From: Pyrinomonadaceae bacterium
GTDB lineage: Bacteria; Acidobacteriota; Blastocatellia; Pyrinomonadales; Pyrinomonadaceae
Assembly: GCA_022843305.1 (NCBI GenBank)
Contig: JALHNX010000034.1
Span: 1 to 36,676 of the forward strand
Length of the DNA stretch: 36,676 bases
Reading direction: 5' to 3'
Below the pieces are notes generated by a model. The model had not been told where the DNA came from. It made no database searches and saw only the letters and a list, made by a program, of their open reading frames with translations. Positions 1-11,080 of the stretch are shown here, piece after piece. Positions within the stretch are counted from its first letter, which is position 1. Each line of letters opens with the position of its first letter. The translations under genes were made by a program, and so were the position numbers.

Positions 1-659
1 GCGAAATCGGCGGTATCGCGGTCGCGGTTCAGCAGGGGCGTTTTCATTTTTACGAAGGCTATGAAATGTCGCAGGTCATTTTTCCGATGCGCGTTTTCGG
101 TCTTTTGGGAATTGAAAAGGTGATTTTGACGAATGCGGCGGGCAGTGTGCGGACGAGTATGAAGCCGGGAAATCTGATGCTGATCCGCGACCATATCAAT
201 TTGATGGGCGTTAATCCTCTGCGCGGCGCGAACGACGAGCGTTTCGGTCCGCGCTTTCCCGATATGACGCAGATTTACGATAAAGAATTGCAGGACATCG
301 CCTACAACGAAGCCGAAGCGATTGCCAAAGAACGTTTTGAAAAGGGTTGGGAAGAAGAAACGCCGCATTTTATGTGGCGCGGCGTTTACTGCGCGCTTTC
401 GGGTCCGACTTACGAAACGCCCGCCGAAATTCGGATGCTCCGGCTTTTAGGCGCGAACGCGGTCGGAATGTCAACCGTGCCGGAAGCCGTCGCGGCGCGG
501 CATCAGGGAATGAAGGTTATGGGAATTTCCTGCATCACGAATCTCGCGGCGGGCATGAGCGACGGATTGATAAATCACGAAGAAGTGATGGAAACCGGCG
601 CGCGTGTGGCGGAAATTTTCAAAGAATTGTTAAGACGCATAATACTCAGAATAAATTAA
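1..659 (+). CDS. Purine nucleoside phosphorylase, 5'-truncated by window edge
   Basis: Phosphorolyses purine nucleosides to free base and (deoxy)ribose-1-phosphate in the cytosol. The open frame runs in from the window edge (first full codon at base 3), so the ATG at 66 is not the start; upstream in-frame residues read VAVQQGRFHFYEGY, a phosphate/substrate-loop motif of the class II trimeric family. Other family motifs are ILTNAAGS, GPTYETPAE, VGMSTVPEA and TNLAAGMS. About 218 residues are visible, so roughly 50-60 are missing relative to the usual 270-280. The stop codon overlaps the uridine kinase ATG by one base (TAATG), indicating translational coupling. Purine versus methylthioadenosine preference cannot be decided without the N-terminus; the motifs favour PNP. 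Confidence 0.9.
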   Translation, partial: EIGGIAVAVQQGRFHFYEGYEMSQVIFPMRVFGLLGIEKVILTNAAGSVRTSMKPGNLMLIRDHINLMGVNPLRGANDERFGPRFPDMTQIYDKELQDIAYNEAEAIAKERFEKGWEEETPHFMWRGVYCALSGPTYETPAEIRMLRLLGANAVGMSTVPEAVAARHQGMKVMGISCITNLAAGMSDGLINHEEVMETGARVAEIFKELLRRIILRIN

Positions 660-1297
660 TGATTATAGGAATTTGCGGGGGAACTGGCTCGGGGAAAACG
701 ACTTTGGCGCGGCGGATCATCGAATCGGTCGGGCGCGAAAAGGTGATTCTGGTCGAACAGGATTCGTATTATCGAAATCTGGCGGATATGCCGCTCGACG
801 CACGGCATCAGGCGAATTTCGACCACGTTGACGCTTTCGACAACGGAATGCTCGTCAATCATCTGAAACGTTTGAAACAGGGGCAATCTATCGAAATGCC
901 GGTTTACGATTACAAAAATCACGTCCGCAGTGAGGAAACAATTCATCTCGAACCGAAACCGGTGATCATTCTCGAAGGCATCCTGATTTTTGCCGAACCG
1001 CTGATTTTGGATTTATTGGATGTCCGCGTTTTTGTTGACACGCCCGACGACATCCGTTTTATTCGCCGCCTTGAGCGCGATATTATCGAGCGCGGGCGGA
1101 CGGTTGATTCGGTCATCGCGCAGTATTTTGCGACCGTCCGACCGATGCACCAGGAATTTGTCGAACCGTCGAAACGCCACGCCGACATCATCATTCCCGA
1201 ACGCGCGAACACCGACATCGGCATCGAATTTATTTGCAGTAAGATCCGCGAGGAAATCAGCGGCAACGGCAAGGTTGAAAAGGAAATATTTGTTTAA
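659..1297 (+). CDS. udk: Uridine kinase
   Basis: Phosphorylates uridine (and cytidine) to the monophosphate, the committing step of pyrimidine nucleoside salvage. The protein is 212 aa, normal for Udk. The P-loop GGTGSGKT is at residues 7-14, followed by EQDSYY and the substrate region YDYKNHVR; ILEGILIF is the Walker B-like strand and RRLERDIIERGR the lid region. The ORF track extends this frame to 347, but that part is a shadow of the PNP gene; the ATG at 659 overlaps the PNP stop and puts the P-loop at the expected N-terminal position. It belongs to a nucleoside-salvage operon with the upstream PNP and the downstream cytidine deaminase. Confidence 0.93.
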   Translation: MIIGICGGTGSGKTTLARRIIESVGREKVILVEQDSYYRNLADMPLDARHQANFDHVDAFDNGMLVNHLKRLKQGQSIEMPVYDYKNHVRSEETIHLEPKPVIILEGILIFAEPLILDLLDVRVFVDTPDDIRFIRRLERDIIERGRTVDSVIAQYFATVRPMHQEFVEPSKRHADIIIPERANTDIGIEFICSKIREEISGNGKVEKEIFV

Positions 1298-1304
1298 AGG
1301 TTCA

Positions 1305-1389
1305 TTGCCCACGAAACACACGAAAGAAACGAAATATAAACAAGTAATTAAAACTTTTTTTTCGTTTCTTTCGTGTGTTTCGTGGGCAA
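1305..1389. repeat. Perfect 30-bp inverted repeat between udk and cdd
   Basis: Arms 1305-1334 and 1360-1389 are perfect reverse complements (left begins ttgcccacgaaacacacg) with a 25-nt AT-rich loop. The hairpin begins seven bases after the udk stop and its right arm ends 12 bases before the cdd ATG. It could act as a terminator or mRNA stabiliser, but its sequence (CGAAACAC / GTGTTTCG units) recurs at 11021-11080, so a dispersed palindromic element is more likely. Confidence 0.85.
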
Positions 1390-1401
1390 CAAGTTGATTT
1401 A

Positions 1402-1800
1402 ATGGAAAATTTTGAAAAAGAATTGGTCGAAGCCGCCCGCGAAGTGCGTGAACGCGCGTTTGCACCTTACTCGAATTTTAAGGTTGGGGCGGCTTTGCGC
1501 ACGAAAAGCGGGAAAATTTACACGGGCTGCAATGTCGAATCGGCAAGCTACGGGCTGACGGTCTGCGCCGAACGCGTCGCCATCTGGAAAGCCGTTTCGG
1601 AAGGCGAAACGGAATTTGTCGAGATCGCCGTCATCACCGGCACCGAAGAACTGACGCCGCCGTGCGGAGCGTGCCGCCAGATAATCTGGGAATTCTGCCA
1701 CGACATTCCCGTTATTCTGGCAAACTTAAAAGACGACACGGAAATCGTCCAAATGAGCGAACTTCTGCCGCGCGCATTTGATACGAAGTTTTTGAAGTGA
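1402..1800 (+). CDS. cdd: Cytidine deaminase
   Basis: Hydrolytically deaminates cytidine and deoxycytidine to uridine and deoxyuridine. It is 132 aa, the size of the small tetrameric zinc CDAs. Zinc ligands and catalytic Glu are visible: C55-A-E57 in TVCAERVA and C88/C91 in PPCGACRQ; CNVESASYG is the substrate-binding segment. The track start at 1375 lies in the inverted repeat; the ATG at 1402 gives the standard N-terminus (ELVEAAREVRERAFAPYSNF). It fits the udk/PNP salvage group, although the intervening hairpin element may uncouple its expression. Confidence 0.93.
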   Translation: MENFEKELVEAAREVRERAFAPYSNFKVGAALRTKSGKIYTGCNVESASYGLTVCAERVAIWKAVSEGETEFVEIAVITGTEELTPPCGACRQIIWEFCHDIPVILANLKDDTEIVQMSELLPRAFDTKFLK

Positions 1801-1811
1801 TATGAAAAATT

Positions 1812-2723
1812 ATGGCTATCCCTGATTATCAAACTATTATGCTTCCGTTATTGCGATTTGCAGAGGATAAACAAGAGCATACTTTGCGCGAAGCAACTGA
1901 TATTTTGTCGGTTCAATTTAATCTTAGCCAAGAAGAAAGGGAACAGCTTTTGGCAAGCGGACGAAAACCGATATTTTATGATAGAGTCGGTTGGGCAAAA
2001 ACATACTTGGGACAGGCTAAACTTTTAGAATCTCCAAAACGTAGGTTGTTTAGGATAACCAAGCGCGGAACTGATTTGCTTAAACAAAATCCACAAACAG
2101 TAAACGATAAAACTTTACAGCAATTTCCAGAGTTTAAAGAATTTGTAAGCCGAAAAAATAAGAAATCAGAAAAAATCGTTATTCAAAGTAATGAAGAAAT
2201 ATTAAATACTCCGGAAGAATCTTTAGAAACTGCTTATCAAACGATTCGCAACACTTTAGCAACCGAAATTTTAGACAAAGTTAAATCCTGTTCGCCGGCA
2301 TTTTTTGAAAGATTGGTTGTCGAACTTCTTGTCGCAATGGGTTACGGCGGAACTTTGCAGGATGCGGGAAAAGCGGTCGGGAAAAGCGGCGACGGCGGAA
2401 TTGACGGAATTATCAAAGAAGACCGTTTGGGTTTGGACGTGATTTATTTGCAGGCGAAGCGTTGGGAAGGAAATGTCAGCCGACCCGAAATTCAGAAGTT
2501 TGCGGGCGCATTGCTCGGCAATCAAGCGCGAAAAGGGGTTTTTATAACGACTTCGGATTTTACGAAAGAAGCCAAAGATTATGTGAAAACCATCAGCAGC
2601 AACATCATTTTGATAGACGGCGAAGAGCTTGCGGAATTGATGATTGATTACAATGTCGGCGTTTCCGTAGCGACAACTTACGAAATTAAAAAGATTGACT
2701 CGGATTATTTTTCGGAGGACTGA
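1812..2723 (+). CDS. Mrr-family restriction endonuclease
   Basis: Predicted modification-dependent endonuclease. The 303-aa protein has the two-part Mrr layout: an N-terminal winged-helix-like Mrr_N domain (about residues 5-90, ending LFRITKRGTDLL) and a C-terminal PD-(D/E)xK Mrr_cat domain. The catalytic domain shows FFERLVVELLVAMGYGG, GKSGDGGIDGII with D198, and YLQAKRW giving the QxK pair Q214/K216. It starts 11 bases after cdd and ends 1 base before the opposing Uma2 gene. The first ~470 bases are visibly AT-richer than the catalytic half and than the salvage genes, suggesting a transferred or mosaic gene. No methyltransferase lies alongside, consistent with a type IV solitary enzyme. Confidence 0.88.
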   Translation: MAIPDYQTIMLPLLRFAEDKQEHTLREATDILSVQFNLSQEEREQLLASGRKPIFYDRVGWAKTYLGQAKLLESPKRRLFRITKRGTDLLKQNPQTVNDKTLQQFPEFKEFVSRKNKKSEKIVIQSNEEILNTPEESLETAYQTIRNTLATEILDKVKSCSPAFFERLVVELLVAMGYGGTLQDAGKAVGKSGDGGIDGIIKEDRLGLDVIYLQAKRWEGNVSRPEIQKFAGALLGNQARKGVFITTSDFTKEAKDYVKTISSNIILIDGEELAELMIDYNVGVSVATTYEIKKIDSDYFSED

Positions 2724-2740
2724 ATCAGCCTTTTTCAGTC
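2718..2740. terminator. Hairpin at the tail-to-tail junction of mrr and Uma2
   Basis: GACTGAA (2718-2724) pairs perfectly with TTCAGTC (2734-2740) across a 9-nt loop that lies over both stop codons. It is a short symmetric stem with T/A runs, plausible as a two-way terminator shared by the convergent genes. Confidence 0.35.
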
Positions 2741-3351
2741 GGCAAAAATTCATCTGCCGACAAAGAAATATCGGGAAAAGCGACTAAATTGAACTGTTGT
2801 CCGGCGCGGTAAGTTTGTTTTGAACGAAATCCGTCCGCGCCTGGTTCGCGGTAATCTTCGAGAAGTTTTTCCGGCACGTTCAGGACGATATATTGACGAA
2901 TTCCGGCGCGCGCGTAAGCCTCGCCTTTGGTGTTTCGGTCGTATCCTAACGTCGAGTCGGAAACTTCGACAATCAAATAAATTTCAGGCGGTTTCGGATG
3001 AGCATCAAAATATCTCTCAAACGGCGGTTCAACCAAAACTATATCAGGTTCAGGTTCTGAAAATTCATCTAACCAAATCGGATTTTGATTTCTGACACAA
3101 ACCTTATCACCTAATTTTTGGATAAGTCGGGTTGCAATAATATCATTAAAAGTGGCATGGTTGGTTCCTTTTGGCATCTTTTCTACAATCGCTCCGTTTA
3201 ACAGTTCAACTTGTTCATCTTCGTCAAAAACGCCGTTTTTTATCATCACGTCGTATTCTTCGACCGTGATCCGGCGAAGTTTGAGATTTTGACCGTTGAA
3301 ATTGCCGATCAGGGGCGGTGTCGAAGCCGAAATTTCCGGTATGGTTGGCAT
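2725..3351 (-). CDS. Uma2 family (DUF820) endonuclease-fold protein
   Basis: The 208-aa protein has the Uma2/DUF820 pattern, a PD-(D/E)xK nuclease fold of uncertain role that is expanded in cyanobacteria and some soil phyla. Visible landmarks are ITVEEYDVMIKNGVF at the start, VELLNGAIVEKMP, the catalytic EPDIVLVEPP, YLIVEVSDSTLGYDR and the Lys in TKGEAYARAGIRQYIVLNV. The catalytic acidic residues and lysine appear intact. It converges on the mrr gene with one base between stop codons and diverges from the exported amidohydrolase. The ATG at 3351 is preceded by a gagg Shine-Dalgarno about 9 nt upstream. Confidence 0.87.
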   Translation of the reverse strand: MPTIPEISASTPPLIGNFNGQNLKLRRITVEEYDVMIKNGVFDEDEQVELLNGAIVEKMPKGTNHATFNDIIATRLIQKLGDKVCVRNQNPIWLDEFSEPEPDIVLVEPPFERYFDAHPKPPEIYLIVEVSDSTLGYDRNTKGEAYARAGIRQYIVLNVPEKLLEDYREPGADGFRSKQTYRAGQQFNLVAFPDISLSADEFLPTEKG

Positions 3352-3437
3352 AGTTTTTACCTCGTAAGAATTCTAAATCATTTTCCCTTTTTTGTGAATT
3401 ATTTGCCTTTGCCGGTGGTTCTGTAGTAAATTCAGCT

Positions 3438-4868
3438 ATGGAAAAGTTGAAAATTTATTTTATCGTTTTTATTTCATTTCTTTTAATCTTCCCGCAAACC
3501 CTTTTTGCCCAGAAAACTAAAACTTTGCCAAAGCCTATTCAATCAGCGGATTTGTTGATTGTCGGCGGCACGGTCGTGACGATGGATAAAGAGCGCCGCG
3601 TGATCGAGAACGGCGCGGTTTTCGTCAGCAAAGGCAAGATCGCCGCGGTTGGCACGACTGACGAGCTGACGAAAAAATATCCTGCCAAACAAACCATCAA
3701 CGCGCAGGGCAAAGTTGTCATTCCGGGTTTGGTCAACACGCACACGCACGTTCCAATGACTCTTTTCCGCGGCATTGCCGACGATCTGGATTTGCAGGAA
3801 TGGCTCACGAAATACATTTTTCCGGCGGAAGCGAAAAACGTGAACGAAGCGTTTGTCCGCGCCGGCACGCGTTTGGGTTTGGCAGAATTTATTCGCGGCG
3901 GCACGACGACCTTTTGCGATATGTATTATTTCGAGGACGCGATCGCCGACGAAACCGCGAAAGCCGGAGTTCGCGCCGTTCTGGGCGAAACGCTCATAGA
4001 TTTTCCCGCGCCGGACAACAAAACATTTGACGAAGCTCTGGTTTACACGGAAAAATTCGTCAAAAAATGGCAGGGACATTCTTTGATAATTCCGGCGGTC
4101 GCGCCGCACGCGCCTTATACCGTTTCGGAAGAACATCTTCTGAAAACCCGCGCTTTGTCCGACCGGCTGAACGCGCCGCTCGTCATTCATCTCGCCGAAG
4201 CCGAAACCGAAACCGCTTTTATACAGCAGAAACACAAAGGAATGCGCCCGATCGAATACGTCGAGAAGATCGGTTTTCTGAGCGATAAAACGATTGCCGC
4301 GCACGTCGTTCAGGCAAACGAAGCGGAGCTCGAAATTTTGAAGCGGCGCGGTGTCGGCATCGCGCATAATCCGCAGTCGAATATGAAATTGGCGGCGGGC
4401 GTTGCGCCGGTTCCGATGATGCTCGCCAAAGATATGCGGCTCGGTTTGGGAACGGACGGCGCGGCTTCGAACAACGATCTGAGCCTCTGGGAAGAGATGG
4501 ACACGGCGGCAAAACTTCACAAGGTTTTCTCGAAAGACCCGAAGGTCGTCTCTGCCGAACAGGCTTTTATGATGGCGACGATCGGCGGCGCGCGCGCACT
4601 TCATCTGGAAAATCTGATCGGCTCGCTCGAAGTCGGGAAACGCGCCGACATCGTGATCGTTGATTTCGATAACCTTAATCAAACGCCGTCTTACAACATT
4701 TATTCGAGTCTCGTTTACGCGACGAAATCCGGTAATGTGCGCCACGTCGTCATTGACGGACGGATTGTAATGCGCGACAAGCGTTTGCTCACGCTGGACG
4801 AAAATGGTATAAAGAAAGACGCAAACCTCTATCGTCAAAAAATCATCAATAGTTTGTCAAACAATTAG
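3438..4868 (+). CDS. Exported amidohydrolase, MTA/SAH deaminase type
   Basis: Member of the metal-dependent amidohydrolase family that includes 5'-methylthioadenosine/S-adenosylhomocysteine deaminase (MtaD). In the 476-aa protein the HxH metal ligands are in NTHTHVPMT, the third His in VIHLAEAE, a fourth in AAHVVQANE, and the metal Asp in LGTDGAASNND; HNPQSNMKLAAG is typical of the deaminase branch. Unlike most MtaD proteins it starts with a lipophilic signal sequence (IYFIVFISFLLIFPQTLFAQ), predicting export. This makes a purely cytosolic methyl-cycle role doubtful; an envelope or periplasmic deaminase or other hydrolase is possible. It diverges from the Uma2 gene. Confidence 0.85.
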   Translation: MEKLKIYFIVFISFLLIFPQTLFAQKTKTLPKPIQSADLLIVGGTVVTMDKERRVIENGAVFVSKGKIAAVGTTDELTKKYPAKQTINAQGKVVIPGLVNTHTHVPMTLFRGIADDLDLQEWLTKYIFPAEAKNVNEAFVRAGTRLGLAEFIRGGTTTFCDMYYFEDAIADETAKAGVRAVLGETLIDFPAPDNKTFDEALVYTEKFVKKWQGHSLIIPAVAPHAPYTVSEEHLLKTRALSDRLNAPLVIHLAEAETETAFIQQKHKGMRPIEYVEKIGFLSDKTIAAHVVQANEAELEILKRRGVGIAHNPQSNMKLAAGVAPVPMMLAKDMRLGLGTDGAASNNDLSLWEEMDTAAKLHKVFSKDPKVVSAEQAFMMATIGGARALHLENLIGSLEVGKRADIVIVDFDNLNQTPSYNIYSSLVYATKSGNVRHVVIDGRIVMRDKRLLTLDENGIKKDANLYRQKIINSLSNN

Positions 4869-5009
4869 TTCAAGTTGAAAAGAGCTTGCTTTTTTGATTT
4901 TTTGGAGTTTGTTTGGAAAGTTAGACGGGTCGCACAAGTGAGCCTTCATAGGTATGTAGTTCGCTTGACCTTTACGGAAAATTTAAGTCATAAATTAGGA
5001 GGACTGAAG

Positions 5010-6341
5010 ATGCCGCTAAATGTCAGAAGGTTGTTCGCTTCATTATTTTTAGTAGTATTTAGCTTTATCATTATCAACGCGCAGCAGACCGCCCCGACTT
5101 CGGGCGACGTTATGCGCGGAAGAATCTCGAAGGCGAAAGCCTTTATCGCGGTCAAAAATTACAACGCCGCGATCTTCGAACTCGAAAACATTCGCCGCGA
5201 AACGAACGATCAAACCGTTCACGGAGTTTTGAACGTGCTTTTGATGAATTGTTATCTCGAACAGGGAGATTACAAACGCGCACAGGATTTTCTCGCCACG
5301 CTTTTCAACGACATCAAGTTAAACAAACCGAACGCCGCGACGAATTATTACTCGGCGGCGGGACAGATCATCAAAGGCGCGCGCAATCAATCGGAACGTT
5401 ACAAGGCATTGGGTTTAATGGTTTCCGACCGCAATCTGCCGACGGAAGCCGCGACCGATCTCGAAAAAATGCGCGAAACGCTTGAAAAGGTCGCCGAGCA
5501 GTCGAAGACTTTGGGCAAAGACGCGAAGCAGACATCGAACGCTTCGATGCTTTTGGAAGAAACTTCGAGCGCGCGAAGCCTTTTGGCGCGCGACGATTAC
5601 GACGCGAAACGCTGGAAAGATCAAGTTGCCGATTCGCGCGAAATGCTTGTCAATTCGCGCAGCACGGTTTTGAACGCGACCAACGAAGTGATGCCCGAAA
5701 CGACGACCGTTTCAAACACGACGGTGGCTTCAAATATGCCGACCAACACTTTGCCGATTCCGACCAATACGAAACCGGAAGAAACCGTCACCACTTTTCA
5801 GCCCGTCAAGGAAACGAAAACCAACCCTGATTTAACGGCAAAGAACGACAAACCGGTTATCAACGAACCCGTCAGGGAAACTCCGAAACCGGCAGAAGAA
5901 GTAAAGAAAACCGAAGAAACGACGAAGACCGTCCCCGACAGCACGGTTGCCGCTAATCAAAACCAGCCGAAACGCGAACGGCTCGTTAATAATAAACCAG
6001 ACGAAAACAAAGAAGCTAAAAAAGAAGAAACGCCCGTTAAAACCGAAACGGTGGACGTAAATTCGCCGCTTAATGTCGGTTCGCTGCTTGAATTTGCGGT
6101 GCTGAAATCGAATCCGGTCTATCCGCCGACGGCGCGGACTCTGCGGCAGACGGGCATTGTGCGCGTCGAAGTCATCGTGGACGAAGAAGGCAAAGTTACC
6201 GAAGTGCAGAAACTTTCGGGACCGGCACTGCTGCAAACGGCGGCGCGGGATGCAGTGCGAAAATGGAAGTTCAAGCCCTTCACGCGCGACGGTCAGCCGG
6301 TTAAGGCGACGGGTTTTTTGAGCTTCAACTTTAATTTGTAA
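5010..6341 (+). CDS. Exported TonB C-terminal domain protein with TPR-like N-terminus
   Basis: The 443-aa protein starts at an ATG preceded by a strong taggagga site 6 nt upstream; the longer ORF from 4875 has no such site. A signal peptide (LFASLFLVVFSFIIINAQQ) is followed by helical TPR-like pairs (roughly residues 30-190), a long low-complexity Pro/Thr/Lys/Glu linker (about 225-350), and a TonB_C domain at about 360-443 containing YPPTARTLRQTGIVRVEV, VTEVQKLSGP and AVRKWKFKPF. TonB_C domains usually contact outer-membrane partners, but here there is no TonB N-terminal anchor motif beyond the signal sequence. A periplasmic envelope role is inferred; no ExbB/ExbD lies nearby. Confidence 0.82.
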   Translation: MPLNVRRLFASLFLVVFSFIIINAQQTAPTSGDVMRGRISKAKAFIAVKNYNAAIFELENIRRETNDQTVHGVLNVLLMNCYLEQGDYKRAQDFLATLFNDIKLNKPNAATNYYSAAGQIIKGARNQSERYKALGLMVSDRNLPTEAATDLEKMRETLEKVAEQSKTLGKDAKQTSNASMLLEETSSARSLLARDDYDAKRWKDQVADSREMLVNSRSTVLNATNEVMPETTTVSNTTVASNMPTNTLPIPTNTKPEETVTTFQPVKETKTNPDLTAKNDKPVINEPVRETPKPAEEVKKTEETTKTVPDSTVAANQNQPKRERLVNNKPDENKEAKKEETPVKTETVDVNSPLNVGSLLEFAVLKSNPVYPPTARTLRQTGIVRVEVIVDEEGKVTEVQKLSGPALLQTAARDAVRKWKFKPFTRDGQPVKATGFLSFNFNL

Positions 6342-6369
6342 ACGGCAAGCGAACAATTTTATGAACTCC

Positions 6370-6409
6370 GGGCAGGCACTTTGATAAAAAGCGTCTGCCC
6401 TTTGTTTTT
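6370..6409 (+). terminator. Intrinsic terminator after the TonB_C gene
   Basis: GGGCAG (6370-6375) pairs with CTGCCC (6395-6400), followed directly by tttgttttt. It lies 28 bases after the stop codon, the standard position for a rho-independent terminator. Confidence 0.6.
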
Positions 6410-6495
6410 GCCCGCGATGCAGCCGTCCGCGTGTCTGGCGCAACCAAGTTTAAAGAATAGAACACGGTCAAATCAATTTTCGCGACAGCACCCCA

Positions 6496-6528
6496 AAAAT
6501 TCCTCTCCTTTTTAAGGAGAGGAATTTT
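6496..6528. terminator. Perfect 15-bp hairpin with 3-nt loop
   Basis: AAAATTCCTCTCCTT and its exact complement flank a ttt loop. The stem has A-rich and T-rich ends on both sides, so it can serve as a two-way terminator. It sits just upstream of the aminopeptidase ATG at 6569 and would insulate that gene from upstream transcription. Confidence 0.5.
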
Positions 6529-6568
6529 GATTACTTTTATCAAATAAATTCGGTAAGATTGAATAAAT

Positions 6569-9508
<2,940 letters not shown>

Positions 9509-9540
9509 ATTTTTTTATGTTGAATCACCGAAATCTTTAA

Positions 9541-9625
9541 ATTGCCACGCCGCTTTAGCGCGTGGTCAATATAGTCAAGAATCTTAAGATTTTCAAAATC
9601 TCTTACGCTAAAGCGGCGTAGCAAT
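9541..9625. repeat. Inverted repeat between M1 gene and helicase gene
   Basis: Arms 9541-9560 (attgccacgccgctttagcg) and 9606-9625 match as inverted copies with one mismatch in 20. The spacer contains a second small palindrome (aatcttaagatt). It ends 25 bases before the helicase ATG and could also terminate the aminopeptidase transcript. Confidence 0.75.
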
Positions 9626-9650
9626 TTATTTTAGGCAGAAATATTGATAA

Positions 9651-11036
9651 ATGCTCAAACTCAAATTCGATTCGGGAACATTAATACTCGAAGGCGCGGA
9701 CGAAAGCTCGATTGTGCCGAAAGCCTTCGTTTGGGACACGCGCACGAGAAATTTTCGCGCTCCGGCGTATCTTTACCGCGATGTCATCAAAGAATTTATC
9801 CGCACGAAAACGCCTTACGAGGACGAAGCGAAAAATTACGCCGTCTTTGATTTCAAGCAAAAATACCACGTCGAACCGCGCCATTATCAAACCGATTCGA
9901 TTGAAAAATGGCGCGAAAACGAACGCTGCGGCGTGATCGTTCTGCCGACCGGCGCGGGCAAAACGCACGTTGCGACAATGGCAATCGAGATATGCAAACG
10001 GCAGACTCTGGTTGTCGTGCCGACGCTCGATCTGATGAATCAATGGTATGACTTGCTCATTTCGACCTTTAACGCCGAAATCGGTTTAATCGGTGGCGGT
10101 TTTTACGAAATCGGCGCGATCACCGTCACGACCTATGCTTCGGCTTTTCGGCATCAGGAACGCATCGGAAATCAATTCGGCTTAATAATTTTCGACGAAG
10201 CGCATCATCTTCCCGGCGAAGGTTACAAATACGCGGCGGAATTTGCGATCGCGCCGTTTCGTCTGGGCTTGACGGCAACGCCCGAACGCACCGACGGCGG
10301 CGAAGAATTTTTAGAAAACCTGATCGGAAAATTCGTCTTTCGCCTCGAAGCGCAGGAACTCGCGGGCGAATTTCTGGCGGATTACACGATCGAGCGCATC
10401 GAGGTCGATCTGTCCGACGAAGAGCGTGAATCATATCAAAAAGAAAGACAAATTTACACCGATTTTCGCCGCGCTAAAAATCTTCCTTACGGGCAGGAAG
10501 GCTGGCGAATGTTTCTCATTTACAGCGCGAAATCCGAGGACGGTCGCCGCGCGATGAAAGCCTATCGCAATTACAAAAAAATCGCGCTCGGCACGGAATC
10601 AAAAATCCACGTTCTGCAGGATTTGCTGATTCGCCATAAACACGACAAAGTTCTGATCTTCACCGCCGAAAACGAGATGGTTTACCGCATCTCGAACGAT
10701 TACCTGATTCCCGCGATCACGCACGAAACCAATGTCAAGGAACGCAAATTCTGGCTCGACGCTTTCAACAACGGCGACGTTTTGGCTCTGGCAACTTCGA
10801 AAGTTTTGAACGAAGGCGTCAATATTCCCGACGCGAGCGTCGCGATAATTCTTTCGGGTTCGGGATCGAGCCGCGAACATATTCAGCGGCTCGGCAGAAT
10901 CTTGCGCAAGAAGGGCGATAAACAAGCCGTTTTGTATGAAGTCGTGACGCGCGACACGACAGAAGAATACACTTCGCAAAAACGCTCGGACGCGCGGCAG
11001 TTTCACGACGCAAAATTTAACCGCGAAACACGCTAA
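9651..11036 (+). CDS. XPB/Rad25-type superfamily 2 DNA helicase
   Basis: DNA helicase/translocase of the XPB family, used in nucleotide excision repair in archaea and eukaryotes. The 461-aa protein has an N-terminal damage-recognition-like domain (about 1-75), Walker A LPTGAGKTH (K104), DEAH box IIFDEAHH (from D182), motif III GLTATPER, a thumb-like insertion (about 255-305), and helicase domain 2 with motif VI QRLGRILRK. At the position of the RED motif of archaeal XPB (following GLTAT.E) this protein reads RTD. The length matches short archaeal/bacterial XPB. It faces a DUF790/Bax1 nuclease gene on the other strand, its known archaeal partner, so a shared role in unwinding and incision is likely. 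Confidence 0.88.
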   Translation: MLKLKFDSGTLILEGADESSIVPKAFVWDTRTRNFRAPAYLYRDVIKEFIRTKTPYEDEAKNYAVFDFKQKYHVEPRHYQTDSIEKWRENERCGVIVLPTGAGKTHVATMAIEICKRQTLVVVPTLDLMNQWYDLLISTFNAEIGLIGGGFYEIGAITVTTYASAFRHQERIGNQFGLIIFDEAHHLPGEGYKYAAEFAIAPFRLGLTATPERTDGGEEFLENLIGKFVFRLEAQELAGEFLADYTIERIEVDLSDEERESYQKERQIYTDFRRAKNLPYGQEGWRMFLIYSAKSEDGRRAMKAYRNYKKIALGTESKIHVLQDLLIRHKHDKVLIFTAENEMVYRISNDYLIPAITHETNVKERKFWLDAFNNGDVLALATSKVLNEGVNIPDASVAIILSGSGSSREHIQRLGRILRKKGDKQAVLYEVVTRDTTEEYTSQKRSDARQFHDAKFNRETR

Positions 11037-11080
11037 ACATACGAAATATTTTTAGCTTATTTCGTGTATTTCGCGGTTTA
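11021..11080. terminator. Imperfect inverted repeat between convergent XPB and Bax1 genes
   Basis: CCGCGAAACAC...ACGAAAT on the left pairs with ATTTCGTGTATTTCGCGG on the right, the left arm carrying 9 extra bases. It covers the last codons of the helicase gene and ends at the Bax1 stop, a natural bidirectional terminator position. Its sequence resembles the element at 1305-1389. Confidence 0.55.

Noticed and set aside
347-658. N-terminal extension of uridine kinase
   Set aside because: The region is the PNP gene in another frame; the extension is Arg-rich and lacks homology, and the ATG at 659 fits the family.
3352-3437. SAH-type riboswitch before the deaminase-like gene
   Set aside because: The 86-base divergent gap is too short and shows no paired segments of that kind.
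3543-4838. 431-aa minus-strand ORF opposite the amidohydrolase
   Set aside because: Arg/Phe/Val-rich shadow produced by codon bias; the plus-strand frame has full catalytic motifs and a signal peptide.
4875-5009. Upstream start for the TonB_C protein
   Set aside because: No signal peptide would remain at the N-terminus and the strong Shine-Dalgarno lies before 5010.
5832-6443. 203-aa minus-strand ORF opposite the TonB_C gene
   Set aside because: Low-complexity shadow of the Pro/Lys/Glu linker on the other strand.
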